Shown: positions 36,201 through 51,200 of the stretch, piece by piece
Numbering within the stretch: the stretch's first letter is position 1
Layout: each line of letters starts with the position of its first letter
Assembly: GCF_003063315.1 (NCBI RefSeq)
Contig: NZ_NERV01000001.1
Coordinates: 62,001 to 126,000, forward strand
DNA from: Limnohabitans sp. T6-5
GTDB lineage: Bacteria; Pseudomonadota; Gammaproteobacteria; Burkholderiales; Burkholderiaceae_C
Reading direction: 5' to 3'
Length of the DNA stretch: 64,000 nt
Translations under genes and position numbers: made by a program
The notes under the pieces: generated by a model
What the model was told of the DNA's origin: nothing
Seen by the model: only the letters and a program-made list of their open reading frames with translations
Databases searched by the model: none

Positions 36201-39200
36201 CGATGCCCTAACGGGTGCAGGCACTGTGGCAACGGGATGGAGCACCTCCGGCAGCATCACGGTGGGCGTCAATGGCACTGCAGCCGGCACTTACAACCCC
36301 ACGGCGGGGACCGCTACTTTTTCGGGCGACATCAAGTCAACGACGAGCAACACCGGCGTCACCTCGCTCAGCAAAGTCGGCGCGGGCACGCAAATCCTGA
36401 CCGGCACCAACACCTATACAGGCAACACCACCATCAGCGCAGGCACCTTGCAAATTGGCGATGGAGGCACCACCGGCACCTTGGGCACCGGCGCTGTCAC
36501 CGACAACGCCTCACTGGTGTTCAACCGAAGCAACGCGATGACCGTGGCCAATGCCATCAGTGGCACAGGCACCTTGACGCAGGCGGGCACAGGCACCTCC
36601 ATCCTGACGGGCGCCAACAGCTACGCAGGCACCACCACCATCAGCGCAGGCACCCTGCAAGTGGGCAATGGCGGCACGACCGGCACCCTGGGCACGGGTG
36701 CGGTCGTGGACAACGGCAATTTGACCTTCAATCGCTCGGACGCCGTGCTGGTCAGCAACACCATCAGTGGCTCGGGCACCTTGTCGCAAACCGGTGCAGG
36801 CACCACAACGCTGACGGCAGACAACACGTATGCAGGCACGACCTCCATCAGTGGCGGCACCTTGCAAGTGGGCAATGCGGGCACCACGGGCACTTTGGGC
36901 GCGGGCAGTGTCACGCTCAGCAACAACGCCAACTTGAGCTATGTGCGCGCGGCCGACACCACCATCGCCAACACCATTTCGGGCACAGGCAATGTGTCGG
37001 CCAGCATCACCGGCGCGGCGAACAACCTGACCGTTGCCAACGCGATCAGCCTGACGGGCGGCACGGTCAATTTGGTCACCGATGCCAATCTGTCGGTCAC
37101 GCAAGCCATCAGCACCACCAACACCAGCAGCTCAGCGATCTTCCTGGAAGCCGGAAAATCCACCGCCGCCGGAACCGCCACAGGCGGCGACGTCACGCTG
37201 TCGGGCAGTGGCGCTTTGACGGCAGGAACAGGTGCGCGCATCACCATCGAAACAGGATCAGTGGCGGGCAGCACGGGCCTGGGCGTTTTGCCGGGCAACA
37301 GCCGCTTCAACAGCGATGAGCTCACCACCAACTACAACACCACAACAGCAGCCTTGGGTTCGGGCCTTTTTGCGATTTACCGTGAATCGCCCATCTTGAC
37401 GGCCGCCTTCATCAACGCCAGCAAGACTTACGATGCGCAAGCCTACAGCGGCAACAACGGCCTGACGTACACCGGGTATGTGAATGGTGACACCAACGCC
37501 CTGGTGACCACCACCACGGCAGGCACATCGCAAGGCGCCAAAAATGCGGGCACCTACACCCTGACGGGCACCGGCACCAGCGATCTGGGCTACACCCTGC
37601 TTTACACGCCCGGCACCTTGACGGTGGACAAAGCCAATCTGAGCCTGGCGGGCACACGCGTCTATGACGCGGGCACCACATTTGCCGGACAGTACCTGAC
37701 CGCCACCGGCGTGGCGGGCGAGACGTTCACAGTCGCAGGAAGCGGCGATGCCAGCAACCTGGCCACCAAGAATGTCCAAAGCGCGCAGTCCTTGAGCAGC
37801 TTGGCAGGCCTGTCGCTGGGCAGCAGCAGCAATGGCGGTTTGAGTGACAACTACAACCCCTTGAGCGCCACGGCATCGAGCGTGAGCGTGACACCCAAAG
37901 CCGCCACCGTCAGCGCCACGGCCACCAACCTGACCTACAACGCCGCGACGCAAAACCAACTGGCCGAAACCACCAGCGGCTTCATCGCCGGGGATGCGAT
38001 CACCGTGACCGGCCAGGCCAGCGGCAAAAATGCAGGCAGCTATGCTTCCAACCTGGCGCTCACCGGCACCGATCTGGGCAACTACAGCGTCACCGTCAAC
38101 AACGCGAGCCTGGTCATTGACAAGGCCGCACTGACCGCCACGGGCAACAGCAGCACCGTCACCTACAACGGTAACAACCAAAGCGTAAGTGGCTTGACCG
38201 TCACCGGTCTGCAAGGCAGCGACACTGCGGGCAGCCTGAGCACGCTGTCCGCCTCGGGTGCCACAGCCAAAAATGCAGGCACTTACAGCAACGTGGTCAG
38301 CGCAGGCACTGAGACCAACTACACCATCACCACGGTCAACGGCACCTTGCAAATTGACAAGGCCACCCTGACCGCCACCGGCAACAGCGGCTCGGTCACC
38401 TACAACGGAAGCACCCAGAGCGTGAGCGGTTTGACCGTCATCGGCCTGCAAGGCAGCGACACCGTGAGCAGCCTGAGCACGCTGTCCGCCTCGGGTGCCT
38501 CAGCCCAAAACGCAGGCACTTACAGCAACGTGGTCAGCGCGGGCACCGAAACCAACTACATCGTGAACACGGTCAACGGCACCTTGCAAATTGACAAGGC
38601 CATCCTGACCGCCACTGGCAACAGCGGCAGTTTCACCTACAACGGCAACACCCAAAGCGTCAACGGCTTCACCGTGACCGGTCTGCAAGGCAGCGACCAG
38701 GCATCCAGCCTGGCCAGCCTCAACGCCACAGGCGCTTCGGGCAAGAACGCGGGCAGCTACACCAACACCGTGACGGCGGGCACCGAGGCCAACTACACCA
38801 TCAACACCGTCAACGGCAGCATGCAGATTGGTCGCGCCGATCTGGTGCTGTCGGGCACACGCGTATACGACGCCAGCAAGACCTTTGCCGGGCAGTACCT
38901 GACGGCCACCGGCGTGGCGGGTGAGACCTTCACCATGACCGGCACAGGCGACGCCAGCAATTTGGCCAGTAAAAATGTGCAGACCAACCAGGTCTTGAGC
39001 AGCCTCACCGGCCTGAGCTTGGGCACGAGTGCCAATGGCGGCCTGACTGGCAACTACAACGCCTTGAGCACGGTCGCATCGAGCGTGAGCGTGACACCAA
39101 AATCCGCCACCGTCAGCGCCACGGCCACCAACGTGACTTACAACGCCGCCACACAAAACCAGCTGGCCGAAACCATCAGCGGCTTCATCGCCGGGGATTC

Positions 39201-42200
39201 GATCACCGTGACCGGCCAGGTCAGTGGCCAAAACGCAGGCAGCTATGCCTCCAATCTGGCCGTCAGCGGCGCCGATCTGGGCAACTACAGCATCACCGTC
39301 AACAACGCCAATCTGGTGATTGGCAAAGCGGCACTGACCGCCACCGGCAACAGCGGCACCGTCACCTACAACGGCGCCGACCACAGCGTGAGCGGCCTGA
39401 CCGTGTCGGGCCTGCTGGGCAGCGACACCGTTTCGGGCCTGAGTACGCTGTCCGCTTCAGGAGCCACCGGCAAGAACGCTGGCACATACAGCAACACAGT
39501 CACAGCGGGCACCGAAACCAACTACACCGTGACCACGGTCAATGGCACGCTGCAAATTGACAAGGCCGCTTTGACGGCCACCGGCAACAGCGGCTCGGTC
39601 ACCTACAACGGCGGCACGCAGAGCGTGACGGGGTTCACCGTCTCGGGCCTGCAAGGAAGCGACACCGTTGCCAGCCTGGCGAGCGTTTCGGCCACGGGCG
39701 CATCGGGCAAGAACGCAGGCACGTACACCAACACGGTCACCGCTGGCACCGAAGCCAACTACACCGTGACCACGACCAACGGCACTTTGCAAATCGGCAA
39801 AGCCAGCTTGACAGCCACCGGCAACAGCGGCGCCCTCACCTACAACGGCGCCGACCAAAGCGTGTCGGGCTTCACCGTCTCGGGCCTGTTGGGTTCGGAC
39901 ACCGTCTCCAGCCTGAGCAGCATCACCGCCGCAGGCGCCACCGGCAAGAATGCGGGAACCTACAGCAACGTGGTCACCGCAGGCACCGAAGCCAACTACA
40001 CCGTGAGCACGGCCAACGGCACTTTGCAAATTGGCAAGGCCGCTTTGACCGCCACCGGCAACAGCGGCTCGCTCACCTACAACGGCGCCGACCAAAGCGT
40101 GTCGGGCTTCACCGTCTCGGGCCTGCTGGGCTCGGACACCGTCGCCAGCCTGAGCAGCGTCAGCGCTGCAGGCGCCACCGGCAAGAACGCAGGCAGCTAC
40201 ACCAACACCGTGACAGCGGGCACCGAAGCCAACTACACCGTGACCACGGCCAATGGCACATTGCAGATTGGCCGCGCTGATCTGGTCCTGTCGGGCACAC
40301 GCGTGTATGACGCGGGCACCTCTTTTGCCGGTCAGTACCTGACGGCCACGGGCGTGGGCGGCGAAACCTTCGCCATCACAGGCACCGGCAGCGCTGGCAA
40401 CCTGTCCAGCAAGAATGTGCAGGTGCAGCAAGCCCTGAACAGCTTGGCCGGTCTGGCCCTGGGCAGCAGTGCCAATGGCGGTCTGAGCAGCAACTACAAC
40501 ACGCTGTCGACTGTGGGCTCCCAAGTCAACGTGACGCCAAAATCGGCCACGGTGAACGCCACAGCCACGAGCACCACGTACAACGGCACGCTGCAAAACC
40601 AGGCTACCGAGACCACCAGTGGCTTCATCGCCGGGGACACGGTCACCGTGTCGGGCCAGGCCAGCGGCAAACATGCGGGCACCTATGTGTCGAGTCTGGC
40701 CGTGGGTGGCACAGACGCCAGCAACTACAACGTCACCCTGAACAACGCCAATTTGGTCATTGACAAAGCAGCTTTGACGGTGACGGCCACTTCGGTGAGC
40801 AAGACCTATGACGGCACCTTGAACGCCTCGGGCACAGGCACCGTGGGCGCCTTGGCCGGTGCTGGCGACAGTGTGGACAGTGCGGGCAGCCAAGCCTTCC
40901 TGGACAAGAACGCGGGCACAGGCAAAACCGTGCGGGCTTCGGGCGTGACGATCAAGGACGCGGCCAACGCCGACATGAGCGCCAACTACAGCATCACCTA
41001 TGTAGACGATGTCAGCAGCGTCATCAACAAGGCCAGCCTGACCGTGACGGCCAATGCCGATGCGCGCTTTGTGGGCCGCAGCGATGTGGCGGGTTATGCC
41101 GGCGTGAGCTACACGGGTCTGGTGGCCGGTGAAACGCCCGGCGTGCTGGGCGGCAACCTGACCATCAACCGCACCAATGCAAGCGAGGGCAAGGCAGGCA
41201 ACTACAGCGGCGTGCTGGCACCCAGCGGCTTGACATCGGGCAACTACGACATCAGCTACGTCAACGGTGACTACACCATCGTGCCGGCTGACCGCTTGCT
41301 GGTGCGCACCAGCAATGTGACCACCACTTACGGCAGCGCCGTGACGTATGAGACCACGGCGCAGTACCTGGATTCGAACGACGACGCCATCATTACCCTG
41401 ACGCGTACTGGCACGGGCAACAACTACACCTTCAACGACGGTGTCGGCACCACGGTCAATACGGTGCTCAAGCCTTACAGTGGCACCAGCTTGGCAGCCT
41501 TGAGCACTTCGGGCAACACGGTGGTGGGCACCTACGCTATCAAGGATGCCGCCCCCACAGTGACGGGCGGCAACTTTATCGGCCCCATGATCTTCGTGGG
41601 CACCTTGACGGTCAACACCCAAGAAATCGCCCCCACAGCCACCAACGTGAGCAAGGTGTACGACGGCACCACCGCCATCAGCAATGTGCTGGGCATGGGC
41701 GGCAAAGTGACGGGCGATGTCTTGTCAATTGGCGGCTCAACAGCTTTTGCCAGCAAGAACGCAGGCACAGGCCTGGCCTATACCGTCTCTGGCATCACCC
41801 TGAGCGGGGCCGACGCCGCCAACTACCACCTGGCAGGTGGCGCCACCACGTTGACTGGCAACGACGGCGTGATCACGCCTGCGGCCTTGAAGCTGACCAG
41901 CAGCGATGTGGTGAAGGTCTATGACCGCACGACGGCCGCCGTCGGCACCGCCCTCGTCACCCAGGGCACGCAGCTGTATGCCAGCGACTCCATCACAGGC
42001 GGCGCCTTCAGCTTCAACGACAAAAATGTCGGCGCGGGCAACAAGGTGGTGAGCGTGTCGGCAGTCACCATCAACGATGGTAACAACGGCAACAACTACA
42101 CCGTCACCTACATCGACAACACCACCAGCACCATCACGCCCAAAAGCCTGACGGCCAACTACAGTGCTGTCAGCAAAACCTACGACGGCAACACTTTGGC

Positions 42201-45200
42201 CAGCGTGACGGGCAACTCCGGCGATGTGATCAGCGGCGACGCGGTCAGCCTGAGCAACACTGCCGCCAGCTTTGACAACAAAAACGTGGGCATTGGCAAA
42301 ACCGTGACCGTGACGGGCATTGGCCTGAGCGGCGCCGATGCGGGCAACTACAGCCTGCAAAACAGCAGCGCCACGACCACCGCCAACGTGACCGCCAAAA
42401 ACCTGACGGCCAGCTACAGCGCCACCAGCAAGACCTATGACGGTGGTGTGGCCGCCAGTGTGGCAGGCAGCTCGACCGACATCGTCAGCGGCGATGTGGT
42501 GGACTTCAGCAACACCAGTGCCGTGTTTGCCGACAAGAATGCCGGCACGGCCAAATCGGTAGCCATCGCGGGCATTGCCATCGCGGGCACCGATTCAGGC
42601 AATTACGCCTTGCAAAACACCACGGCCAACACCATTGCGGACATCACCCGCAAAGATGTGAGCCTGAGCAGCCTGAGCGCGGCCAACAAGGTGTATGACG
42701 GCACCGCGAGCGCCAGCATCACCGCAGGCAGCATTGCCACCGGTGTGGGCAGCGAGACTTTGCTGGTCAGCGGCGTGGGTTCGTTCAGCGACAAGAACGC
42801 CGCAGCAGGCAAGACAGTCACGGTGTCCGATGTCACGACCTTGAGCCAAAGCAATGGCACGGGCGACTGGAGCAACTACCGCTTGACGACCACCGGTGCA
42901 CTGAGCACCACGGCCGACATCACGCCCAAAGCCATCACCCTGACGGGCATCACCGCCGCCAGCAAGACCTATGACGGCGGCACATCGGCCACCGTCTCCA
43001 CCGCCAGCGCTGTCTTCAATGACAAAGTCTCTGGCGACGACCTCTCGGTGATCAGCACCGGCAGCTTTGCCGACAAGACCGCCGCCACCGGCAAGACCGT
43101 CACTTTGGTCAACACATTGGGCGGCACCGATCTGGGCAACTACACCGTCACCGACCAAGCCAGCACCACGGCCGACATCACCAAAAAGACCATCAGCCTC
43201 TCCGGCATCACCGCCGCCAACAAGACTTACGACGGCAACACCTCGGCCACCGTCTCCACCACCAATGCGGTCTTCAACGACCAGATCGCAGGCGACAAAC
43301 TCAGCGTCACCAGCGCCGGCACCTTCAGCGACAAGACAGCCGCCACGGGCAAAACCGTCAACCTGAGCAACACCCTGGGCGGTGATGACCTGGCCAACTA
43401 CACCGTGACCGACCAGGCCAACACCACGGCCGACATCAGCAAGAAAGCCATCAGCCTCTCCGGCATCACCGCCGCCAACAAGACTTACGACGGCAACACG
43501 TCGGCCACGGTGTCCACGGCCAGCGCTGTGTTCAATGACCAGATTGCGGGCGATGTGCTCACGGTGAGCAGCTCCGGCACCTTCAGCGACAAAACGGCCG
43601 CCACGGTCAAGACCGTGACGCTGGTCAACACCTTGGGGGGTGCGGACCTCACCAACTACACCGTCACCGATCAGGCCAGCACAACAGCCGACATCGCCAA
43701 AAAGGCCATCAGCCTGAGTGGCATCACCGCCAGCAATAAGACTTATGACGGCAGCACCTCGGCCACAGTATCCACCACTGGCGCTGTGTTCAACGATCAG
43801 ATCGCAGGCGACAAACTGAGCGTCACCAGCACCGGCACCTTCAGCGACAAAAATGTCGCGGTGGGCAAAACCGTGGCCTTGGTCAACACCTTGGCGGGTG
43901 ATGATTTGGGCAACTACACCGTGACCGACCAGGCCAGCACCACAGCCGATATCGGCAAAAAAGCCATCAGCCTCTCCGGCATCACGGCCGCCAGCAAAAC
44001 TTACGACGGCACGGTGACCGCCACCGTGTCCACCACCAACGCTGTCTTCAATGACAAAGTCTCTGGCGACGACCTTTCGGTGCTCAGCACAGGCAGCTTC
44101 AGCGACAAGACAGCCGCCAGCGGCAAGACGGTCAACCTGACCAACACCTTGAGTGGCCTTGATCTGGGCAACTACAGCATCACCGATCAGACCAGCACCA
44201 CGGCCGACATCAGCAAGAAGGCCATCAGCTTGAGCGGCATCACCGCCGCGAACAAGACTTACGACGGCAGCAGCTCGGCCACCGTCTCCACCGCCAGCGC
44301 CGTGTTCAACGACCAGATTGCAGGCGACAAACTGAGCGTCACCAGCTCCGGCAGTTTCAGTGACAAGAACGCGGCAACGGGCAAGACCGTCAACCTGAGC
44401 AACACCCTGGGTGGCGCAGACCTGGCCAACTACATCGTGACCGACCAGGTCAACACCACGGCCGACATCGCCAAGAGGACCATCAGCCTCTCCGGCATCA
44501 CCGCCGCCAGCAAGACCTACGACGGAACAACAGCCGCCACCGTGTCCACCGGCAGCGCCTTTTTCAACAACAAAGTCTCTGGTGACGACCTCTCGGTAAC
44601 CAGCACCGGCACTTTCAGCGACAAGACGGCTGCCACCGGAAAGACCGTCAACCTGAGCAACACCCTGGGGGGTGCTGATCTGGGCAACTACACCGTGACC
44701 GATCAGGCCAGCACCACGGCCGACATCAGCAAGAAGGCCATCGGCCTGAGCGGCATCACCGCCGCCAACAAGACTTACGACGGCAACACGAGCGCAACGG
44801 TTTCCACAACGGGTGTTGTGTTCAACGACCAGATTACTGGTGATGTACTGACCGTCACCAGCACGGGCACCTTCAGCGACAAAACAGCTGCCAACGGCAA
44901 GACCGTAAACTTGGTCAACACCCTGGGCGGCACAGACCTCGCCAACTACACCGTGACCGATCAGGCCAGCACCACGGCCGACATCACGAAAAAGGCCATC
45001 AGTCTGAGCGGCATCACCGCCGCCAACAAGACTTACGACGGCAACACCTCGGCCACCGTCTCCACCGCCAGCGCCGTGTTCAACGACCAGGTTGCAGGCG
45101 ACAAACTGAGCGTCACCAGCACCGGCACCTTCAGCGACAAGAACGCGGCAACGGGCAAGACCGTCAACCTGAGCAACACCCTGAGCGGTGATGACCTCGC

Positions 45201-48200
45201 CAATTACACCGTGACCGACCAGGCCAGCACCACGGCCGACATCAGCAAGAAAGCCATTAGCCTCTCCGGCATCACCGCCGCCAGCAAGACCTACGACGGC
45301 AACACGACGGCGACGATGTCCACGTCCAGCGCTGTCTTCAATGACAAAGTCTCTGGCGACGACCTCTCGGTGACCAGCACCGGCACCTTCAGCGACAAGA
45401 CGGCTGCCATCGGCAAGACCGTGACACTGGTCAACACCTTGGGTGGCGCTGATCTGGGCAACTACAGCGTGACCGAACAGCTCAGCACCACGGCCGATAT
45501 CAGCAAAAAGGCCATCAGCCTCTCCGGCATCACCGCCGCCAACAAGACTTACGACGGCAACACGAGCGCAACGGTTTCCACCACGGGTGTTGTGTTCAAC
45601 GACCAGATTACTGGTGATGTGCTGACCGTGAGCAGCACCGGCACTTTCAGCGACAAGACGGCCGCCAATGGCAAGACAGTCACACTGGTCAACACCCTGG
45701 GCGGCACCGATCTGGGTAACTACACCATCACCGATCAGGCCAGCACCACGGCCGACATCACCAAAAAGACCATCAGCCTGAGCGGCATCACCGCCGCCAA
45801 CAAGACTTACGACGGCAACAACTCGGCCACCGTCTCCACCACCCATGCGGTCTTCAACGACCAGATCGCAGGCGACAAACTGAGCGTCACCAGCACCGGC
45901 ACCTTCAGCGACAAGAACGCGGCAACAGGCAAGACCGTCAACCTGAGCAACACCCTGGGCGGTGATGATCTGGGCAACTACACCATCACCGACCAGGCCA
46001 GCACCACGGCCGACATCGCCAAAAAGACCATCAGCCTCTCCGGCATCACGGCCGCCAGCAAGACCTACGATGGCAACACGACGGCGACAGTCTTCACTGC
46101 CAACGCTGTGTTCAATGACCAAATTGCGGGCGACGTGCTCACGGTGGCCAGCACCGGCACCTTCAGCGACAAGACCGCCGCCACCGGCAAGACCGTGACC
46201 TTGGTCAACACCTTGGGTGGCACCGATCTGGGCAACTACAGCGTGACCGATCAGGTCAGCACCACGGCCGACATCAGCAAGAAGAGCATCAGCCTGAGCG
46301 GCATCACCGCCAGCAACAAGACCTACGACGGCAGCACATCGGCCACGGTGTCGACTGCCAGCGCTGTCTTCAATGACAAAGTCTCTGGAGATGACCTCTC
46401 GGTGCTCAGCACCGGCACCTTCAGCGACAAGAATGTCGCGGTGGGCAAATCCGTGGCCCTGGTCAACACCCTGGGTGGCGCAGACCTGGCCAACTACACG
46501 GTGACCGATCAGGCCAGCACCACGGCCGACATCACCAAGAAGGCCATCAGCCTCTCCGGCATCACCGCTGCCAACAAGACCTATGACGGCAACACTGCGG
46601 CGACGGTTTCGACCGCCGGCGCGATCTTCAATGACAAAGTGACAGGTGATGACCTGACCGTGAACAGCACCGGCACCTTCAGCGACAAGAACGCAGCGGC
46701 CGGTAAAACCGTCAATTTGAGCAACACGCTCGGCGGCGCAGACCTCGGCAACTACACCGTGACCGACCAGCCCAGCACCCTGGCAGACATTCACAAGAAA
46801 TCTGTCATCCTGGACAACATCACCGCTGCCAGCAAAACCTATGACGGCAGCGCCACCGCCACGATCCTGTCTGGTGCCATCAGCGGCACCATCGCTGGGG
46901 AATCCCTGGCCGTCAGTGGCACGGGCAGTTTCTCTGACAAGAACGTGGCCAACGACAAGACCGTGACGGTCTCTGACGTGACCGCCCTCACCCAGACCAA
47001 TGGCTCGGGTGACTGGAACAACTACAGCCTGAGCACCTCGGGCAGCATGAGCACCACCGCCCACATCACGCCCAAGTCGGTGACGCTGGACAGCGTCGTG
47101 GCCGCCCACAAGACTTATGACGGCAACACCACGGCCAGCATTTCATCGGGCGTGGTCAGCGGCACCGTCGCTGGCGAAACCTTGAGCGTCATCGGCACGG
47201 GGGTCTTTGCGGACAAAAACGTCGCCACCGGCATCGCAGTCGATGTCGCTGATGTCACCGCTCTGACCAAAGCCAATGGCACTGGCGACTGGGCCAACTA
47301 CGCACTGACCACCACTGGCGCTGCGAGCACCACGGCCAACATCACCAAAGCCAGCTTGCAAGCGGCCTTGACCGGCACTGTGGAAAAAACCTACGACGGC
47401 ACCACCACCGCCACCAACCTGAACAACAGCCACTTTGCACTGACCGGCTGGGTGGGCAGCGAAGGCGCCAGCGTCACGCAGGTCAACGGCAGCTATGCCA
47501 GCAAAAATGTATCGGACAACAGTGGCACAGGCACGGTCTCGGTCACCCTGGCTACTGGCGACTTCACAGCCGCTTCGGGCACTTTGCTGAGCAACTACCA
47601 GTTGCCCACTTCGGCCACCGGTCTGGTGGGCAAGATCACCCCCGCACTGTTGTCGGTCAAGGTCAACGACACCACGGCCTTTGTGACGCAAGATGGCAAC
47701 CTGGCGGCCGACAAGGGTCTGAGTTACACCGGATTTGTGAACGGCGACACGGCCGCAACCGCCTTGACTGGCAGCCCCACACGCACCTACTCAGGCGCGA
47801 CCTATCCGGTGGCTGGCGTTTATGCCAATGTGTATGACCTGAGCGCGGCCCCCACAGCCAACAATGGCAATTACACCGTCAGCGTGACCAAGGGTCAGCT
47901 CACGGTGGTGCCTGCAGACAAACTGCTGATTGGCATTGGCGGCAAAACCTATACCTATGGCAGCTTGACCGGCACCACGGCCGGTGCCAGCGCAGACGCG
48001 GTCACGGCCCAGTACTGCTTGAGCAGCGATTGCAGCGTCGGCAGTCTGGTCAATCTGAACATGACCGCTTTGGGCAATGGCAATTGGCAGGCCACCGACA
48101 ACACTGGCACCTCGGTCACTTTCTCGACCTTGATTGACAGCACGGGCAAGCTGTCCACCGGTGGCTTTGTCAATGTGGGCAACTACACCTACAACAGCTC

Positions 48201-51200
48201 AGCCATCACCATTGCCCCCAGCAGCAACCCGAACTTCGTTGACCGCGTGGTCAATGGCGGTGTGCTGACGATTGACCCCAAGGTATTGACACTGAGCGCT
48301 GTGGATGTCTCCAAGGTCTATGACGGCAGCACATCACTGCTTGGCCGAACGCTGAACACCTCCGGGGTCATGACGGCCGACGTGGTGAGCGCCAGCAGCA
48401 CGGGCGGCAGCTTCGACAGCAAAAATGCAGGCAGTCGCACCTACTCCTTCACCGGCCTGGGTCTGAGTGGCACCGATGCCAGCAACTACGCCATCCAGGT
48501 GAGCACGGTCACCGGCACCGGCAGCATCACACCCAAGGATGTGACGCTGACTGCGGCCAGCGTGAGCAAGACGTACAACGGCAATACAACTTACACCACC
48601 ACGACAGCGGATCTGGACGCACTCACGGGTCAGTTGATCGCGGGCGACACCGTGAGCGGTGCCACCATCAGCTACACCGACAAGAATGTCTCGCGCGATA
48701 CCAGCGGCACGGTCTTGAGCAACAAGACCGTCACGCTCGACAGCGTGACCCTGAACGACGGCAACAGCGGCGGCAACTACACCGTAACGCGTCTGGGCAA
48801 CAGCAACAGCACCATCACGCCAAAAACCCTGGCGGCCACCGACATCTCCGCCGTGCAAACCACCTATGGCTCACCGGCCAACACCGGTGCCGTGACGTTG
48901 ACGGGCCTGGAAACAGGCGATGTGGTCAACGCATCGGCCAGCTTGGTCAGCGCCCAAAACAGCAGCAGCGGCCAGCTCAAGGCGGGCAGTTACTTCCAAA
49001 CCACCGACAGCACCTTGACCGGCAGCCAAGCCGGCAACTACAGCCTGCCCAACTTCACGACAGCGTCGACCAACTATGTGGTCGAGAAGCTGGCTTTGAC
49101 CGGTGCAGCCATTGCAGGCGTCACAACCACTTACGCCACAGCGGCTGATGCGGGTGCTGTGAGTTTCACGAACGTGCAAGGCGCAGTCGGCAGCAAAGAC
49201 AAAGTCACGTCTGTCGCATCCATCGTCGACGCAAACAGCAGCGCCAACATCAGCACCAGCGGTAACCTCAAAGCAGGCAGCTACAACCAAACCGCTACAG
49301 TCATCAGCGGCGACGATGCCGCCAACTACAGCTTTGCGGGCATCACGACCACTGACAATAACTACGTGGTCAACAAGCTGGCTTTGACCGGCGCTGCGAT
49401 TGCAGGCGTCACCACCACTTACGCCACAGCGGCTGATGCAGGTGCTGTGAGTTTCACGAACGTGCAAGGCGCGGTCGGCAGCAAAGACAAAGTCACGTCT
49501 GTCGCATCCATCGTCGACGCAAACAGCAGCGCCAACATCAGCACCAGCGGTAACCTCAAAGCAGGCAGCTACAACCAAACCGCTACAGTCATCAGCGGCG
49601 ACGATGCCGCCAACTACAGCTTTGCGGGCATCACGACCACTGACAATAACTACGTGGTCAACAAGCTGGCTTTGACCGGCGCTGCGATTGCAGGCGTCAC
49701 CACCACTTACGCCACAGCGGCTGATGCAGGTGCTGTGAGTTTCACGAACGTGCAAGGCGCAGTCGGCAGTAAAGACAAAGTAACTTCTGTCGCATCCATC
49801 GTAGATGCCAGCAATGCCGCCAATATCAGCACCAGCGGTAACCTCAAAGCAGGCAGCTATAACCAGACTGCCACCGCCATCAGCGGCGACGATGCCGCCA
49901 ACTACAGCTTTGCGGGCATCACGACCACCGACAATAACTACGTGGTCAACAAGCTGGCTTTGACCGGTGCAGCGATTGCTGGCGTCACCACCACTTACGC
50001 CACTGCAGCCGATGCAGGTGCTGTGAGTTTCACGAACGTGCAAGGCGCAGTCGGCAGCAAAGACAAAGTCACGTCTGTCGCATCCATCGTCGACGCAAAC
50101 AGCAGCGCCAACATCAGCACCAGCGGTAACCTCAAAGCAGGCAGCTATAACCAGACTGCCACCGCCATCAGCGGCGACGATGCCAGCAACTACAGCTTTG
50201 CAGGCATCACGACCACCGACAAGAACTATGTGGTCAACAAGCTAGCACTGAACGGAGCTGCCATCGCCGATGTAACCACGACCTATGGCACAACCGCCAA
50301 CACCGGCGCTGTTACCTTCACCAACGTGATCGACAGCGATGTTGTCACACCCGCCACCGCCACACTGGTCACGCCCGGCTACAGCACCAGCAACAACTTG
50401 AAGGCGGGCAGCTATGCGCAAAACGTGACCGGCAGTTTGACCGGCACAGATGCAGACAACTACAGCTTCACCGGCCTGACGACCACCAGTAACAATTACA
50501 CGGTCAACAAGCTGGCCTTGACCGGCGCTGCGATTGCGGACGTGACCACCACCTACGGCACCATCGCCGCCAATGGCGCGGTGACTTTCCGCAATGTGAT
50601 TGCCGGTGACGTGGTGACCCCCGCAGGCTCTATCTTGGTGGCTGCCGCGCAGAGTTCCAGTGGCAACCTCAAAGCGGGCAACTACGCCCAGAACGTGATC
50701 GGCAACTTGAGCGGCGCCGATGGCGACAACTACAGCTTTGGCGGAATGACCACGACCTCCAACAACTACGTGGTCAAAAAGCGTGAATTGACTGGCGCGG
50801 CCATTGCCAATGTCTCAACGACGTACGGCACCTATGCCGCCAATGGCGCGGTCACCTTCGACAATGTACTGGGCAGCGATGTCGTCACGCCTGCTGCGGT
50901 CACCTTAGTCGACGCTGCGACAAGTTCCAGCGGCAACCTGAAGGCGGGCAGCTATGCCCAAAACGTGATCGGCACCTTGACCGGCACCGACGCTGACAAC
51001 TACAGCTTCAGCGGCATGACCACATCGACGCCCAACTATGTGGTCAAGAAACTGGCCCTGACGGGTGCAGCCATTGCCGATGCGGCCACGGTCTACGGCA
51101 CCACCACCCCCACGGGTGCGGTCAGCTTTGGCAATGTGCTGGGCGCCGATCAGGTCTATGCCGACACGGCCACGCTGGTCAATCCTGCCTTCAGTTCCAG

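Noticed and set aside
39457..41622. A 721-codon minus-strand frame, and similar ones at 27575-29401 and 48871-50043
   Set aside because: These are antisense shadows of tpsA repeat arrays, for the same reason.
42595..47109. A 1504-codon open frame on the minus strand opposite the YDG array
   Set aside because: It arises because one stop-free antisense frame is repeated with each 258-bp unit. Its composition is a low-complexity Gly/Val/Ala/Asp pattern, and there is no start context or family match.
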